Of a stretch of DNA of 13,673 nt, positions 7,285-13,673 are shown one piece after another. This stretch comes from Bryobacterales bacterium (GTDB taxonomy: Bacteria; Acidobacteriota; Terriglobia; Bryobacterales; Bryobacteraceae): positions 10,159-23,831 of the forward strand of contig PKYZ01000393.1 of NCBI GenBank assembly GCA_003132865.1, in the 5' to 3' direction. How positions within the stretch are numbered: position 1 is the stretch's first letter; every line of letters starts with the position of its first letter. The notes beneath the pieces are model-generated. The model saw only the letters and a list, made by a program, of their open reading frames with translations. It was not told where the DNA came from and did not search any database. A program made the position numbers and the translations under genes.

Positions 7285-9237
7285 ATGGCACACAACCAGA
7301 TTCTCGATTCCGGTGACCCATCGCTCTACGATGTGCGCTCCACGGCGCCCGGCCCTCCTGGCGCACTTCCCTTGACGCCCGAGATGCTGCTCACGCGCCC
7401 CTCCGGCGACTTGTTCGGATGGAGCCAGAACGCCGGCATGGGTTGGGACCCGCGCGCTCTGGGCGGCAAGGAAATCCTGATCCTCAGCACGCACGGCGGT
7501 ATCCGCGACGGCGCGGGCGCGCCCATCGCGCTGGGCTATCACACCGGGCACTGGGAAGTCGGCCTGATGATGGAAGCGGCTGCGCGGGAGCTCAAGACGC
7601 TGGGCGCCATCCCTTTCGCGGCCTATTGCACGGACCCCTGCGACGGCCGCACGCAAGGCACCACCGGCATGTTCGACAGCCTGCCTTACCGGAACGACGC
7701 GGCCAACGTCTTCCGCCGCCTGATCCGCTCGCTGCCTACGAGGCGCGGCGTCATCGGGGTGGCCACCTGCGACAAAGGCCTGCCGGCCATGATGATGGCG
7801 CTGGCTTCCATGCACGATCTGCCCTGCGTCCTGGCGCCCGGCGGCGTCACGCTGCTGGCGGAGGAGGGCGAAGATGCCGCGCGTGTGCAGAGCGTGGGCG
7901 CGCGCTTCGCGCATAACCAAATTACGCTGGAGGCAGCCGCCGAGAATCTCTGCCGCGCCTGCGCGACTCCCGGCGGCGGCTGCCAGTTTCTGGGCACCGC
8001 GGCCACTTCGCAAGTAGTCGCCGAAGCGCTGGGGATGTCGCTTCCGCACTCGGCGCTTTCGCCCTCCGGACATCCCATCTGGCTGGATATGGCGCGCCGC
8101 TCGGCGCGCGCCGCGCTCGCGCTGGAGGCCCGCGGCCTGAAGATGCGCGACATTCTAACGGATGCCTCCGTGCGCAACGCCATGGTCGTGCATGCCGCTT
8201 TCGGGGGTTCCACCAACCTGATCCTGCATCTGCCAGCCGTGGCGCACGCCGCGGGTCTGCGGCGCCCCACTGCCGCCGATTGGACTGCCACCAACCGGCG
8301 CGTGGCGCGCCTGGTAGATGCGCTACCGAACGGCCCGCGCTCGTTCGCGACCGTGCAAGTCTTCCTAGCGGGCGGAGTCCCGGAAGTGATGCTGCACTTG
8401 CGGCGCGCCGGCCTGCTCGATACGGGTGTCCTCACGGTCAGCGGCGAGACGCTGGACGCGACACTCGACTGGTGGGAATCTTCCGCGCGCCGCGCCGAGC
8501 TGCGCCGCATCTTGCAGGAGCGCGACGGCATCGATCCGGACGATGTAATTATGGACCCGGCCCGCGCCGCCCGCGCCGGCCTCACTTCCACGGTCACCTT
8601 TCCGCACGGCAATCTGGCGCCGGAAGGCTCGGTGATCAAGAGCACCGCCATCGACCCCAGCGTGGTGGGTCCCGATGGCGTCTACCGCAAGACCGGCCCG
8701 GCGCGCGTGTTCCGCACCGAAGCCGCCGCCATCGCCGCCATCAAGAGCCAGGGGCCGGACCGCGTGCATGCCGGCGATGTCATAGTGCTGATCTGCCGTG
8801 GCCCGCTGGGCTCCGGCATGGAGGAGACCTACCAGATCACTTCGGCGCTGAAGTACCTGGATTTCGGCAAGCACGTGGCCGTGCTCACCGACGCGCGGTT
8901 CAGCGGCGTTTCCACGGGCGCCTGCATCGGACACATCTCGCCCGAAGCGCTGGCCGGCGGGCCCATCGGCAAGGTGCTCGACGGAGACGTCATCGAGATC
9001 GTGGTGGACCGGGTGAACCTGGAAGGCTCCGTGAACCTGGTCGGGCACGGCGCGGATTTGTTCGGCGCGGTGGAGGGCGAGCGGGTGCTGGCCGCGCGGC
9101 CCTCGCGGCCCGACCTGGCGCCAGACCCGGCTCTGCCTCCCGAGACCCGGCTGTGGGCTGCGCTGCAGCAGGCGAGCGGGGGCACGTGGGGCGGGTGCGT
9201 GTACGATACAGACGCTATTCTGAAAGCTCTGGGTTGA
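7285..9237 (+). CDS. yjhG: YjhG/YagF-family sugar-acid dehydratase (D-xylonate dehydratase type)
   Basis: A 650-residue member of the IlvD/Edd dehydratase superfamily, matching the YjhG/YagF branch (about 655 residues) along its whole length. YjhG converts D-xylonate to 2-keto-3-deoxy-D-arabinonate plus water, with an Fe-S cluster and Mg. Cluster cysteines are all present: C119 in [10 protein letters not shown]162 in TCDKG, C233 in [10 protein letters not shown]. Branch-typical blocks include [16 protein letters not shown] (30-45), [18 protein letters not shown], and [10 protein letters not shown] (536-545). An upstream in-frame start at 7162 would add 41 unrelated residues. ATG 7285 fits the family N-terminus, though its ribosome site is weak. 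No xylose or arabinonate pathway partner or transporter lies nearby, so the gene stands alone. It ends in tandem stops TGA TAG, 8 bases before a tRNA-like remnant. Precise substrate (xylonate, gluconate or other) is inferred. Confidence 0.92.
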   Translation: MAHNQILDSGDPSLYDVRSTAPGPPGALPLTPEMLLTRPSGDLFGWSQNAGMGWDPRALGGKEILILSTHGGIRDGAGAPIALGYHTGHWEVGLMMEAAARELKTLGAIPFAAYCTDPCDGRTQGTTGMFDSLPYRNDAANVFRRLIRSLPTRRGVIGVATCDKGLPAMMMALASMHDLPCVLAPGGVTLLAEEGEDAARVQSVGARFAHNQITLEAAAENLCRACATPGGGCQFLGTAATSQVVAEALGMSLPHSALSPSGHPIWLDMARRSARAALALEARGLKMRDILTDASVRNAMVVHAAFGGSTNLILHLPAVAHAAGLRRPTAADWTATNRRVARLVDALPNGPRSFATVQVFLAGGVPEVMLHLRRAGLLDTGVLTVSGETLDATLDWWESSARRAELRRILQERDGIDPDDVIMDPARAARAGLTSTVTFPHGNLAPEGSVIKSTAIDPSVVGPDGVYRKTGPARVFRTEAAAIAAIKSQGPDRVHAGDVIVLICRGPLGSGMEETYQITSALKYLDFGKHVAVLTDARFSGVSTGACIGHISPEALAGGPIGKVLDGDVIEIVVDRVNLEGSVNLVGHGADLFGAVEGERVLAARPSRPDLAPDPALPPETRLWAALQQASGGTWGGCVYDTDAILKALG

Positions 9238-9245
9238 TAGCCCCG

Positions 9246-9272
9246 GTAGGTTCGAGTCCTACCTGGGGGACC
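9246..9272 (+). tRNA. tRNA 3'-end remnant (T-arm and acceptor strand only)
   Basis: GTAGG (9246-9250), loop TTCGAGT (9251-9257) and CCTAC (9258-9262) form a 5-bp T-stem with the conserved TTCRANY loop and G53-C61 closing pair. They are followed by a 7-base acceptor strand CTGGGGG (9263-9269), discriminator A and CC. The matching 5' acceptor strand CCCCCAG, D-arm and anticodon arm are absent in the 70 bases upstream, which code for the dehydratase C-terminus. It is therefore a 3' fragment, as left by integration into a tRNA gene. Alternative: a chance hairpin, since CCCC before it can also pair with GGGG after it (10 bp, one bulge). tRNA identity cannot be told. Confidence 0.5.
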
Positions 9273-9482
9273 GAGAGAACTGCCATCCGAATTAAAGCTG
9301 ACCCCCGCGTGATTCAGGTGAGTCATCTTGCGAAACGGAATCTGGGCCGAGCTATAGGGCGGATTCTGTGTCCTGCTCCAGTAACCGTAATCCGCCACCA
9401 GCCGTTTGGGAAGGCCGTCCGCCATGACGGCTCCTCCCCTGAATCCCAGAAAAATCAGGCACCCGAATAGGCGGGAGTTCAA
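9273..9482 (-). pseudogene. N-terminal fragment of a GH18 (chitinase-like) protein
   Basis: About 70 residues. They begin with a possible signal peptide (MNSRLFGCLIFLGF...AVMA), followed by RLVADYGYWSRT, PPYSSAQIPFRKMTHLNHAG and VSFNSDGS. This is the first beta-strand and loop of a glycoside hydrolase 18 barrel, where the usual pattern is vvgYygyW...ltHinhA. The catalytic DxxDxDxE motif would lie far downstream and is not present in this frame: past about 9275 the frame runs through the tRNA-like remnant and then antisense to the dehydratase gene. The start is TTG 9482, with GGAGG 8 bases upstream. An internal ATG at 9425 also has a good site (GGGGAGGAG) but would remove the leader. It lies 35 bp after the lipocalin-like gene on the same strand, so the two probably formed an operon before truncation. 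Confidence 0.6.
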
Positions 9483-9490
9483 AACGCTTA

Positions 9491-9495
9491 CCTCC
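9491..9495 (-). promoter_or_regulatory. ribosome binding site for the GH18 fragment
   Basis: GGAGG on the minus strand is followed by 8 bases and then TTG at 9482. It supports the longer, signal-peptide-bearing start over the ATG at 9425. Confidence 0.55.
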
Positions 9496-9517
9496 GGTCA
9501 CTACTGGAATGATACTC

Positions 9518-10057
9518 CTACTGGACGCGCGTCCCGGCAGCCGAGGAGCAGCCGGCCGGAGGAAAAACCGGATTTCCGCTGAAGTCGGCGAACTGGTTGG
9601 TTGCGTCGTCGGTAAACGTGTTGCCATCCTGCGAGAGTGTGATGTTGTGCGTAAGGGTCTGGACCCCCGCAGTGAATGGACCGCCGGTGAATATGATGAG
9701 CGCTTCATCGACTGCCGCATACGTCTTCCAGTCCGTCCGGCGCCAGATCCCGAAGTCGGGGCTGCGCTGACCCGCCAGGAACAGGGGATTTGCTGTTGCC
9801 CCGCCCATTGTTCCACCGGCCGCGAACGACAAGATCGAATAGAACGGGCTCCCAATTGGTGCGCGGGTGGAACAGTCCACAAACGAAACTGTCACGCGCC
9901 ACGTGCCAACGAGCGGTGCGGACCCGCTCCCGTTACCCACATTCGAAGCTATACCGGATTGAGGCTCGGCGCGCAGTCCCGAACCGAAAAAGATTGCGCC
10001 GCAGAAGGCCAGCATGGCTCCCGCTCTCGCGCTAAACAGCTTTGTTCCCAGTCTCAT
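9518..10057 (-). CDS. secreted lipocalin-like hypothetical protein
   Basis: 179 residues. A clear Sec signal peptide (basic MRLGTK, hydrophobic AMLAFCGAIFFGSG, cleavage likely after LRA at residue 30) precedes a small beta-rich domain. It begins GTWRVTVSFVDC (51-62) and continues with ILSFAAGGTM, GQRSPDFGIWRRT, YAAVDEALIIF and LSQDGNTFTDDATNQF. The order (GTW at the start, alternating strands, closing strand at the end) resembles lipocalin-like barrels seen in secreted hypothetical proteins of Acidobacteriota. C62 and C170 could form a disulfide. The ATG at 10057 has AAGGAG 9 bases upstream. The gene is divergent from the winged-helix regulator across 160 bp and upstream of the GH18 fragment. 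Ligand and function are unknown. Confidence 0.8.
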   Translation of the reverse strand: MRLGTKLFSARAGAMLAFCGAIFFGSGLRAEPQSGIASNVGNGSGSAPLVGTWRVTVSFVDCSTRAPIGSPFYSILSFAAGGTMGGATANPLFLAGQRSPDFGIWRRTDWKTYAAVDEALIIFTGGPFTAGVQTLTHNITLSQDGNTFTDDATNQFADFSGNPVFPPAGCSSAAGTRVQ

Positions 10058-10128
10058 TTGTCACTTCTCCTTTTGCGATCGCGCCGCGCTATTGGCGGCG
10101 CCGATCTTGCTGTCCAATCGTGCCATAG

Positions 10129-10182
10129 CTTGGCTTGGAAGTCCTTGAGGAATCTTGGAGTTTTCTGACTGAGATTTGACTG
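10129..10182. promoter_or_regulatory. helically phased direct repeats, candidate operator
   Basis: CTTG occurs at 10134, 10144 and 10154 in units CTTGGAAGTC, CTTGAGGAAT and CTTGGAGTTT, exactly 10 bp apart, with an extra CTTGG at 10129. Immediately after, TGACTG occurs at 10166 and 10177, 11 bp apart, the second overlapping the -35 of the regulator promoter. OmpR/PhoB-type winged helices commonly bind such one-turn direct repeats, so autoregulation and control of the divergent gene are plausible. Confidence 0.5.
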
Positions 10183-10205
10183 TGCGGTACACTGGGTTTT
10201 CTAAA
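10176..10205 (+). promoter_or_regulatory. sigma-70-like promoter of the winged-helix regulator
   Basis: A -35 TTGACT (10176-10181, 5 of 6) and a -10 TCTAAA (10200-10205, 4 of 6) are separated by 18 bp. Transcription would begin near 10212, just before the ATG at 10218. This argues against the upstream in-frame TTG at 10176 as a start. Confidence 0.5.
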
Positions 10206-10217
10206 GCGCGAGGTCGC

Positions 10218-11975
10218 ATGTCCAACCCGCAGCAGGTTGCCTACAAATTCGGCCGTTTCTGCCTTCGTCCGGGAGACAGACAGTTGCTATGCGATGACAA
10301 CCCCGTTCCCCTCGCGCCCAAAATGTTCGACACGCTTTTGCTGCTGGTGGAAAGCCAGGGGCGCCGGTTGGAAAAAGACGAATTCTTGAAACGGGTTTGG
10401 CCGGACAGCTTCGTGGAAGAGGTCGCGCTGGCGCACGCCATTTCCCACGTCCGCAAAGCGTTGCGCGAGGGAACCGGGGAGTCGAGTTTCATCGAGACCG
10501 TGCCCAAGCGGGGCTATCGTTTCCTGGCGCGGGTCGAAATTCTGGGGGCCGCGGGCCACGAAGCTGCGTTGCCGGTCAGGCTGGCCGTATTGCCGTTCGA
10601 AAATCTCGGCGCCGACCCTGAGCTCGAATATATGGCCGACGGCCTCACCGAGGAGGTCATCGCTGCTCTCGGCCACGTTGACCCCGAACACTTGAGCGTG
10701 ATTGGCCGCACTTCGGTGATGGCGTACAAACGCACAACGAAATTGCTGGCCGATATCGGCCGCGAGCTGGGCGCCAGGTTTTTGGTCGAGAGCTCCCTTC
10801 GCGGCGAGAACGGCCGCCTGCGCATCATTTCCAAGCTGATCCGCGCGCACGACCAGGTTCAGATCTGGTCGGCGTCTTACGACAGCGAACCGGGAAGCGT
10901 ATTGGATTTTCAGCGCGAGCTCAGTGGCGCTATTGCCGAGCAGGTGCGGCTCCGGCTGTCCCCCGATCTCGTGGTGGCGCTCGCGGGCCGCCAGACGCGC
11001 CATGCGGAGGCTTACGACCTTTACCTCCGGGGCCGCTACTTCTGGAATCAACTCTCGGCTCCAGCCACCCGGCGTGCGGTCGAGTTCTTTACTCGCGCAA
11101 CGGAGTTGGACCCCGGCTACGCATTAGCTTGGTCGGGTCTGGCCACTGCCTGGGCATCCGGTCCGATCAGCGGTGACGCACCTCCCTTGCAGCTTTGGCC
11201 GCGCAGCCGGGAGGCAAGCGCTCACGCGGTCGCCGGAGGGCCCGGCCTGGCTGAGGTTCAGACCTCGCTGGGCATGCTCAAGTTCTGGCTGGACTGGGAC
11301 TGGTGTGCCGCGGAAAGTGCCCTCCGCAAAGCCTTGGACCTGGATCCGAGCTATTCCCAGGCGCAACGCCTTCTCGGAATTGCGCTCTCTCATATGGGAC
11401 GGAACGAAGAAGGTCAGGAAGCTGCGCGCAGGGCCCGTGAGCTGGATCCGTTCGATGCGACGCACCACGTGCTTTCCGCCCAGGTTGCCTTCAATGCCCG
11501 CGATTCTCAAGCAGCGATTCGTTTCGCGGGTCAAGCCCGCAGCCTCGATCCGCATTTTTGGGTTGCCTATTACCAGCTCGCGCTGGCCCACGAGCAGGCG
11601 GGGGAGAACGAGGCTGCGTTGGATGCGCTGCGTCAAGCCGCGCCGCTCTGCAACGGCAATAGCAAGGTGATCGGACTGAGAGGTTACGTGCTCGCGAAGC
11701 TCGGCCGCGGCGGTGAAGCGCGCGAAGTATTGAACACATTGGAGGAAGTATCTCGCGAACGGTATGTGCCGCCGTACGCGACCGCGCTCATCCACGCCGG
11801 GCTCGGCGAAAGGGACGCTGCCTTTCAATGGCTCGATCGCGCCTTCGAAGCGCACGACGTGCATCTGGTGCTGATTGGCGTGGATTCCAAGTGGGACGCG
11901 TTTCGATCGGACGGCCGCCTCGTTGCCCTTCTTGAGCGCTGCGCCTTCAATGCTCCGGCGGTTGCACGCAACTGA
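10218..11975 (+). CDS. winged-helix DNA-binding, TolB-like and TPR domain protein
   Basis: 585 residues, three parts. Residues 8-106 form an OmpR/CadC-type winged helix: FGRFCLRPGDRQL, then LAPKMFDTLLLLVESQG, VWPDSFVEEVALAHAISHVRKAL and the wing FIETVPKRGYRFLARV. Residues 120-248 match the TolB-like/adenylate-cyclase-associated domain: LAVLPFENLGADPELEYMADG, then VIGRTSVMAYK, FLVESSLRGENGRLRI and QIWSASYD. Residues 262-575 are TPR-like helical repeats (AVEFFTRATELDPGYALAWSGLA, ALRKALDLDPSYSQAQ, ARRARELDPFDATHHVLSA). Unlike CadC there is no membrane helix between DNA-binding and sensor parts, so it should be a soluble cytoplasmic regulator, with the TPRs binding a protein partner or signal. 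ATG 10218 is preferred by family N-terminus and promoter position; its ribosome site (GAGG, 4 bases away) is poor. It is divergent from the lipocalin-like gene. Target genes are unknown. Confidence 0.9.
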   Translation: MSNPQQVAYKFGRFCLRPGDRQLLCDDNPVPLAPKMFDTLLLLVESQGRRLEKDEFLKRVWPDSFVEEVALAHAISHVRKALREGTGESSFIETVPKRGYRFLARVEILGAAGHEAALPVRLAVLPFENLGADPELEYMADGLTEEVIAALGHVDPEHLSVIGRTSVMAYKRTTKLLADIGRELGARFLVESSLRGENGRLRIISKLIRAHDQVQIWSASYDSEPGSVLDFQRELSGAIAEQVRLRLSPDLVVALAGRQTRHAEAYDLYLRGRYFWNQLSAPATRRAVEFFTRATELDPGYALAWSGLATAWASGPISGDAPPLQLWPRSREASAHAVAGGPGLAEVQTSLGMLKFWLDWDWCAAESALRKALDLDPSYSQAQRLLGIALSHMGRNEEGQEAARRARELDPFDATHHVLSAQVAFNARDSQAAIRFAGQARSLDPHFWVAYYQLALAHEQAGENEAALDALRQAAPLCNGNSKVIGLRGYVLAKLGRGGEAREVLNTLEEVSRERYVPPYATALIHAGLGERDAAFQWLDRAFEAHDVHLVLIGVDSKWDAFRSDGRLVALLERCAFNAPAVARN

Positions 11976-12886
11976 GGAAAGCGGCACTCCGCCGAACGCC
12001 GGGCGGACGAAAACCGCGAAAAATGGGCATAATATGGGCTCCTTGCGCCTGGCGAGACCCAAGCAGTGACGGCCAAGTACCTTGCTTTGGGGCCGAAAAC
12101 GTGGCGCGGCTCGGCTCCGGGCCGCTAGTCTTGCCCAGGGACGCGCTCCGGTGGCGCACGTCCTCCTCGGCGCAGCCAGCGTGGACAAGGTTTCAGGCCG
12201 GCCCGCAGCGGGCTACTGCAATTCAGGAGACGGGTGCCGTTTTGACGTGCCTCAAGAACACCCTTGAAAGGCGGCCCCAACTCTCCACCCGCATGTTACA
12301 TTTAGCAGCGGCCGACCATCGGTGCGACCGCGCGTGATCGCAGCTAGACTGCCAGGTTGCCGCGCCGGGAACGCGACGGGCCCGAGTTGATTTACAGAAA
12401 GCCACGTGTCGGTCATTCCTGGAGACGGTACCGCCCCGATACCAAGCTGACCGGCGGCCCGCAGCATATATAGGAGTCTCGGATCGGTTTGTCCTGCGAC
12501 CCTGTTAACCGATGGGCGATGCGCAAAGACATACCTGGGGAGCCAATTGAAACTTCTCGACCTCACGCTATCTGATTGATTTCATTACGGGCGTTTCAGG
12601 CGTTTCTTCCGAATTGGCCCCACCTGACTGTGACCCCGGCGTGGACTCGAACTCTATTATCCGACCACCATCCCCAAAACAAATCGGCGCTGGCCCACTA
12701 TGCGTGCCAACTTCCTGATGGGCGATTATCCACTCGGAGCGCGGACGACGCTTCCCCCAACGCCGTTTTTGGCCAGCTTCCTGGTGCGTGACGACGGAGG
12801 CGCACATCTCAACCCTGCGCTCGAGAATCGAGTTGCTCAATTCGGACTGTCCCCGTCGAGAAACCCTGGTATTCTGTTGCTAACCC
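11976..12886. other. 911-bp stretch without a recognisable gene
   Basis: Short open frames occur on both strands (up to about 100 codons apart from read-through of neighbours), but none has a ribosome site, domain or family resemblance. Small structures: ATGGGC repeated 11 bp apart (12023-12039), a 7-bp dyad ATCGGTT/AACCGAT (12483-12489 and 12507-12513), and a GC-rich partial hairpin just after the regulator stop (CCGCC/GGCGG near 11990-12007) without a T-run. It may be decayed DNA. The promoter of the PhzF gene must be at its right end. Confidence 0.5.
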
Positions 12887-13673
12887 ATGCACACAGCAAG
12901 CCGAAGAACAATCCTGCGTTCCATCGCCGCGTTGCTTGCGGCAGATTTTGCCAGAGGGGACACGAAACATTCGCGCCGCTTCCCTTTCGTGCAGTGGGAT
13001 GTATTTTCAAAGGTCCGTCTCGCCGGCAATCCGCTCGTTGTCTTCCCCGATGCCCGCGGCTTAAGCGATGAGGAGATGCAGGCGATCACCCGGGAGATAC
13101 ACCAACAAGAGACAACCTTCGTCATTCCGCGTGAGCCCCGCGTGGAAGATAAGGAGGGGATTCGCGTCCGGATCTTCCTGCCAACGAAGGAGGTGCCCTT
13201 TGCTGGCCACCCTTCGCTCGGAACGGCTATGGCGTTGCAGGCTCTCTGGAAAAAACGAAACCTGCCGCTTCGCAAAGTGGTCCGTCTGGCATTGAATGTG
13301 GGGCAAGTGCCGGTCACGTTCAGGCAGGAAGCCGATGGCTTGCTTTACGGCGAAATGGAGCAGCCCGACCCGCAGTTTTCCTCTGCACACGATCCTTCCG
13401 CGGTTGCGCCGTTGCTCGGACTCCAGTCGGGCGATATCGATACCAGCCTGCCAATTCAGCTGGTCTCCACAGGCCTGCCCTATGTGCTCGTTCCACTGAA
13501 GTCGCGTGATGCGATCTCGAAAATCTCCATCGATTGGACGAGGGCTCTTCCTTGGCTCGAGCGCGTTGATCCAGACGCTATGTTCTACAGCTACACCCTT
13601 GCGGGCCGGGAAAAGAACGGAACAATTCAGGGTCGAGGAATCTTTCCCGAGGGCGAAGACCCGGCGACCGGAT
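12887..13673 (+). CDS. PhzF-family protein with Tat-like leader, cut by the window end
   Basis: Open from ATG 12887 to the window end (262 codons, no stop), so the C-terminus is missing. From about residue 33 it follows the PhzF/diaminopimelate-epimerase-like fold: FVQWDVFSKVRLAGNPLVVF (33-53; the usual qvDvFt...GNP start), then the catalytic-glutamate segment QQETTFVIP with E75, the VRIFLPTKEVPFAGHPSLG block (93-111), and later the GLPYVLVPL strand. PhzF itself isomerises a phenazine precursor; most genomic relatives have unknown isomerase substrates. Unusual: a 32-residue extension with SRRTIL (5-10) and a hydrophobic SIAALLAA, resembling a short twin-arginine signal that would send the folded protein to the periplasm. 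No phenazine genes are nearby. There is no clear ribosome site; TATTCT at 12870-12875 could be a -10 of a near-leaderless transcript. Confidence 0.85.
   Translation, partial: MHTASRRTILRSIAALLAADFARGDTKHSRRFPFVQWDVFSKVRLAGNPLVVFPDARGLSDEEMQAITREIHQQETTFVIPREPRVEDKEGIRVRIFLPTKEVPFAGHPSLGTAMALQALWKKRNLPLRKVVRLALNVGQVPVTFRQEADGLLYGEMEQPDPQFSSAHDPSAVAPLLGLQSGDIDTSLPIQLVSTGLPYVLVPLKSRDAISKISIDWTRALPWLERVDPDAMFYSYTLAGREKNGTIQGRGIFPEGEDPATG

Noticed and set aside
9196..9272. A complete tRNA gene ending at 9272
   Set aside because: No 5' acceptor strand CCCCCAG, D-arm or anticodon arm can be formed upstream; the DNA there codes for the conserved C-terminus of the dehydratase.
8280..9470. Plus-strand frame of about 400 codons overlapping the dehydratase gene
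   Set aside because: It is the frame-shifted shadow of the dehydratase, Arg-rich and without domain; it runs through the tRNA-like fragment only by chance.
11124..12188. Minus-strand open frame of about 350 codons opposite the TPR region and beyond
   Set aside because: Mostly antisense to the regulator; the part beyond it shows no domain or ribosome site.
12640..12662. Second tRNA T-loop-like sequence (TTCGAGT on the minus strand)
   Set aside because: The flanking bases do not form a T-stem (mismatch directly after the closing pair) and no acceptor strand is present.

Overview
The window is high-GC bacterial DNA, densely coding on the left (1-6104) and looser, more accessory-looking on the right (6105-13673). 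No ribosomal or other strong marker is present. The combination of a winged-helix/TolB-like/TPR regulator, a secreted one-domain TonB-C-like protein, a secreted lipocalin-like hypothetical protein, GH18 remains and a PhzF protein with a Tat-like leader resembles Acidobacteriota of the Solibacter/Bryobacter type. This assignment is inference, moderately confident at phylum level only. MutL carries the endonuclease motif found in bacteria that lack MutH.

Left block. A GmhA-like SIS isomerase and a GmhB-type HAD phosphatase overlap by ATGA (19-1169, +), probably the end of a heptose/surface-sugar operon that begins outside the window. Convergent to it, and overlapping by 13 bp, is mutL (-). Only 4 bp upstream of mutL lies a VapBC-type toxin-antitoxin pair, so vapB-vapC-mutL read as one minus-strand unit. 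Head to head with vapB, 38 bp away, begins a two-gene ABC exporter operon: a polytopic ABC-2-like permease followed by its ATPase (3756-6104, +).

Middle. A non-coding stretch carries four 10-bp direct repeats plus one inverted half-copy (6167-6220). Next is a small TonB-C-domain secreted protein broken by an apparent frameshift (6418-6886), then a strong isolated inverted repeat (6960-6998). After that comes a full-length YjhG/YagF-type sugar-acid dehydratase (7285-9237). Eight bases past its stop is what looks like the 3' end of a tRNA gene (T-arm plus acceptor strand) with no 5' half. On its other side a minus-strand GH18 (chitinase-like) gene stops abruptly. This is the best candidate for a recombination or integration scar in the window.

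Right block. A secreted lipocalin-like protein of unknown function (-) is divergent from a soluble winged-helix + TolB-like + TPR regulator (+). Their 160-bp shared promoter region holds helically phased direct repeats (CTTG at 10-bp steps; TGACTG at an 11-bp step) next to a good promoter, a plausible operator for an OmpR-type winged helix. About 900 bp with no recognisable gene follow. The window ends inside a PhzF-family protein with an unusual twin-arginine-like N-terminal extension.

I see no CRISPR array, rRNA, complete tRNA, transposase or integrase, and no cluster I would call a new multi-gene system. The most rewarding places to look again are the tRNA/GH18 junction, the phased repeats at 10129-10182, the vapBC-mutL coupling and the Tat-like PhzF.
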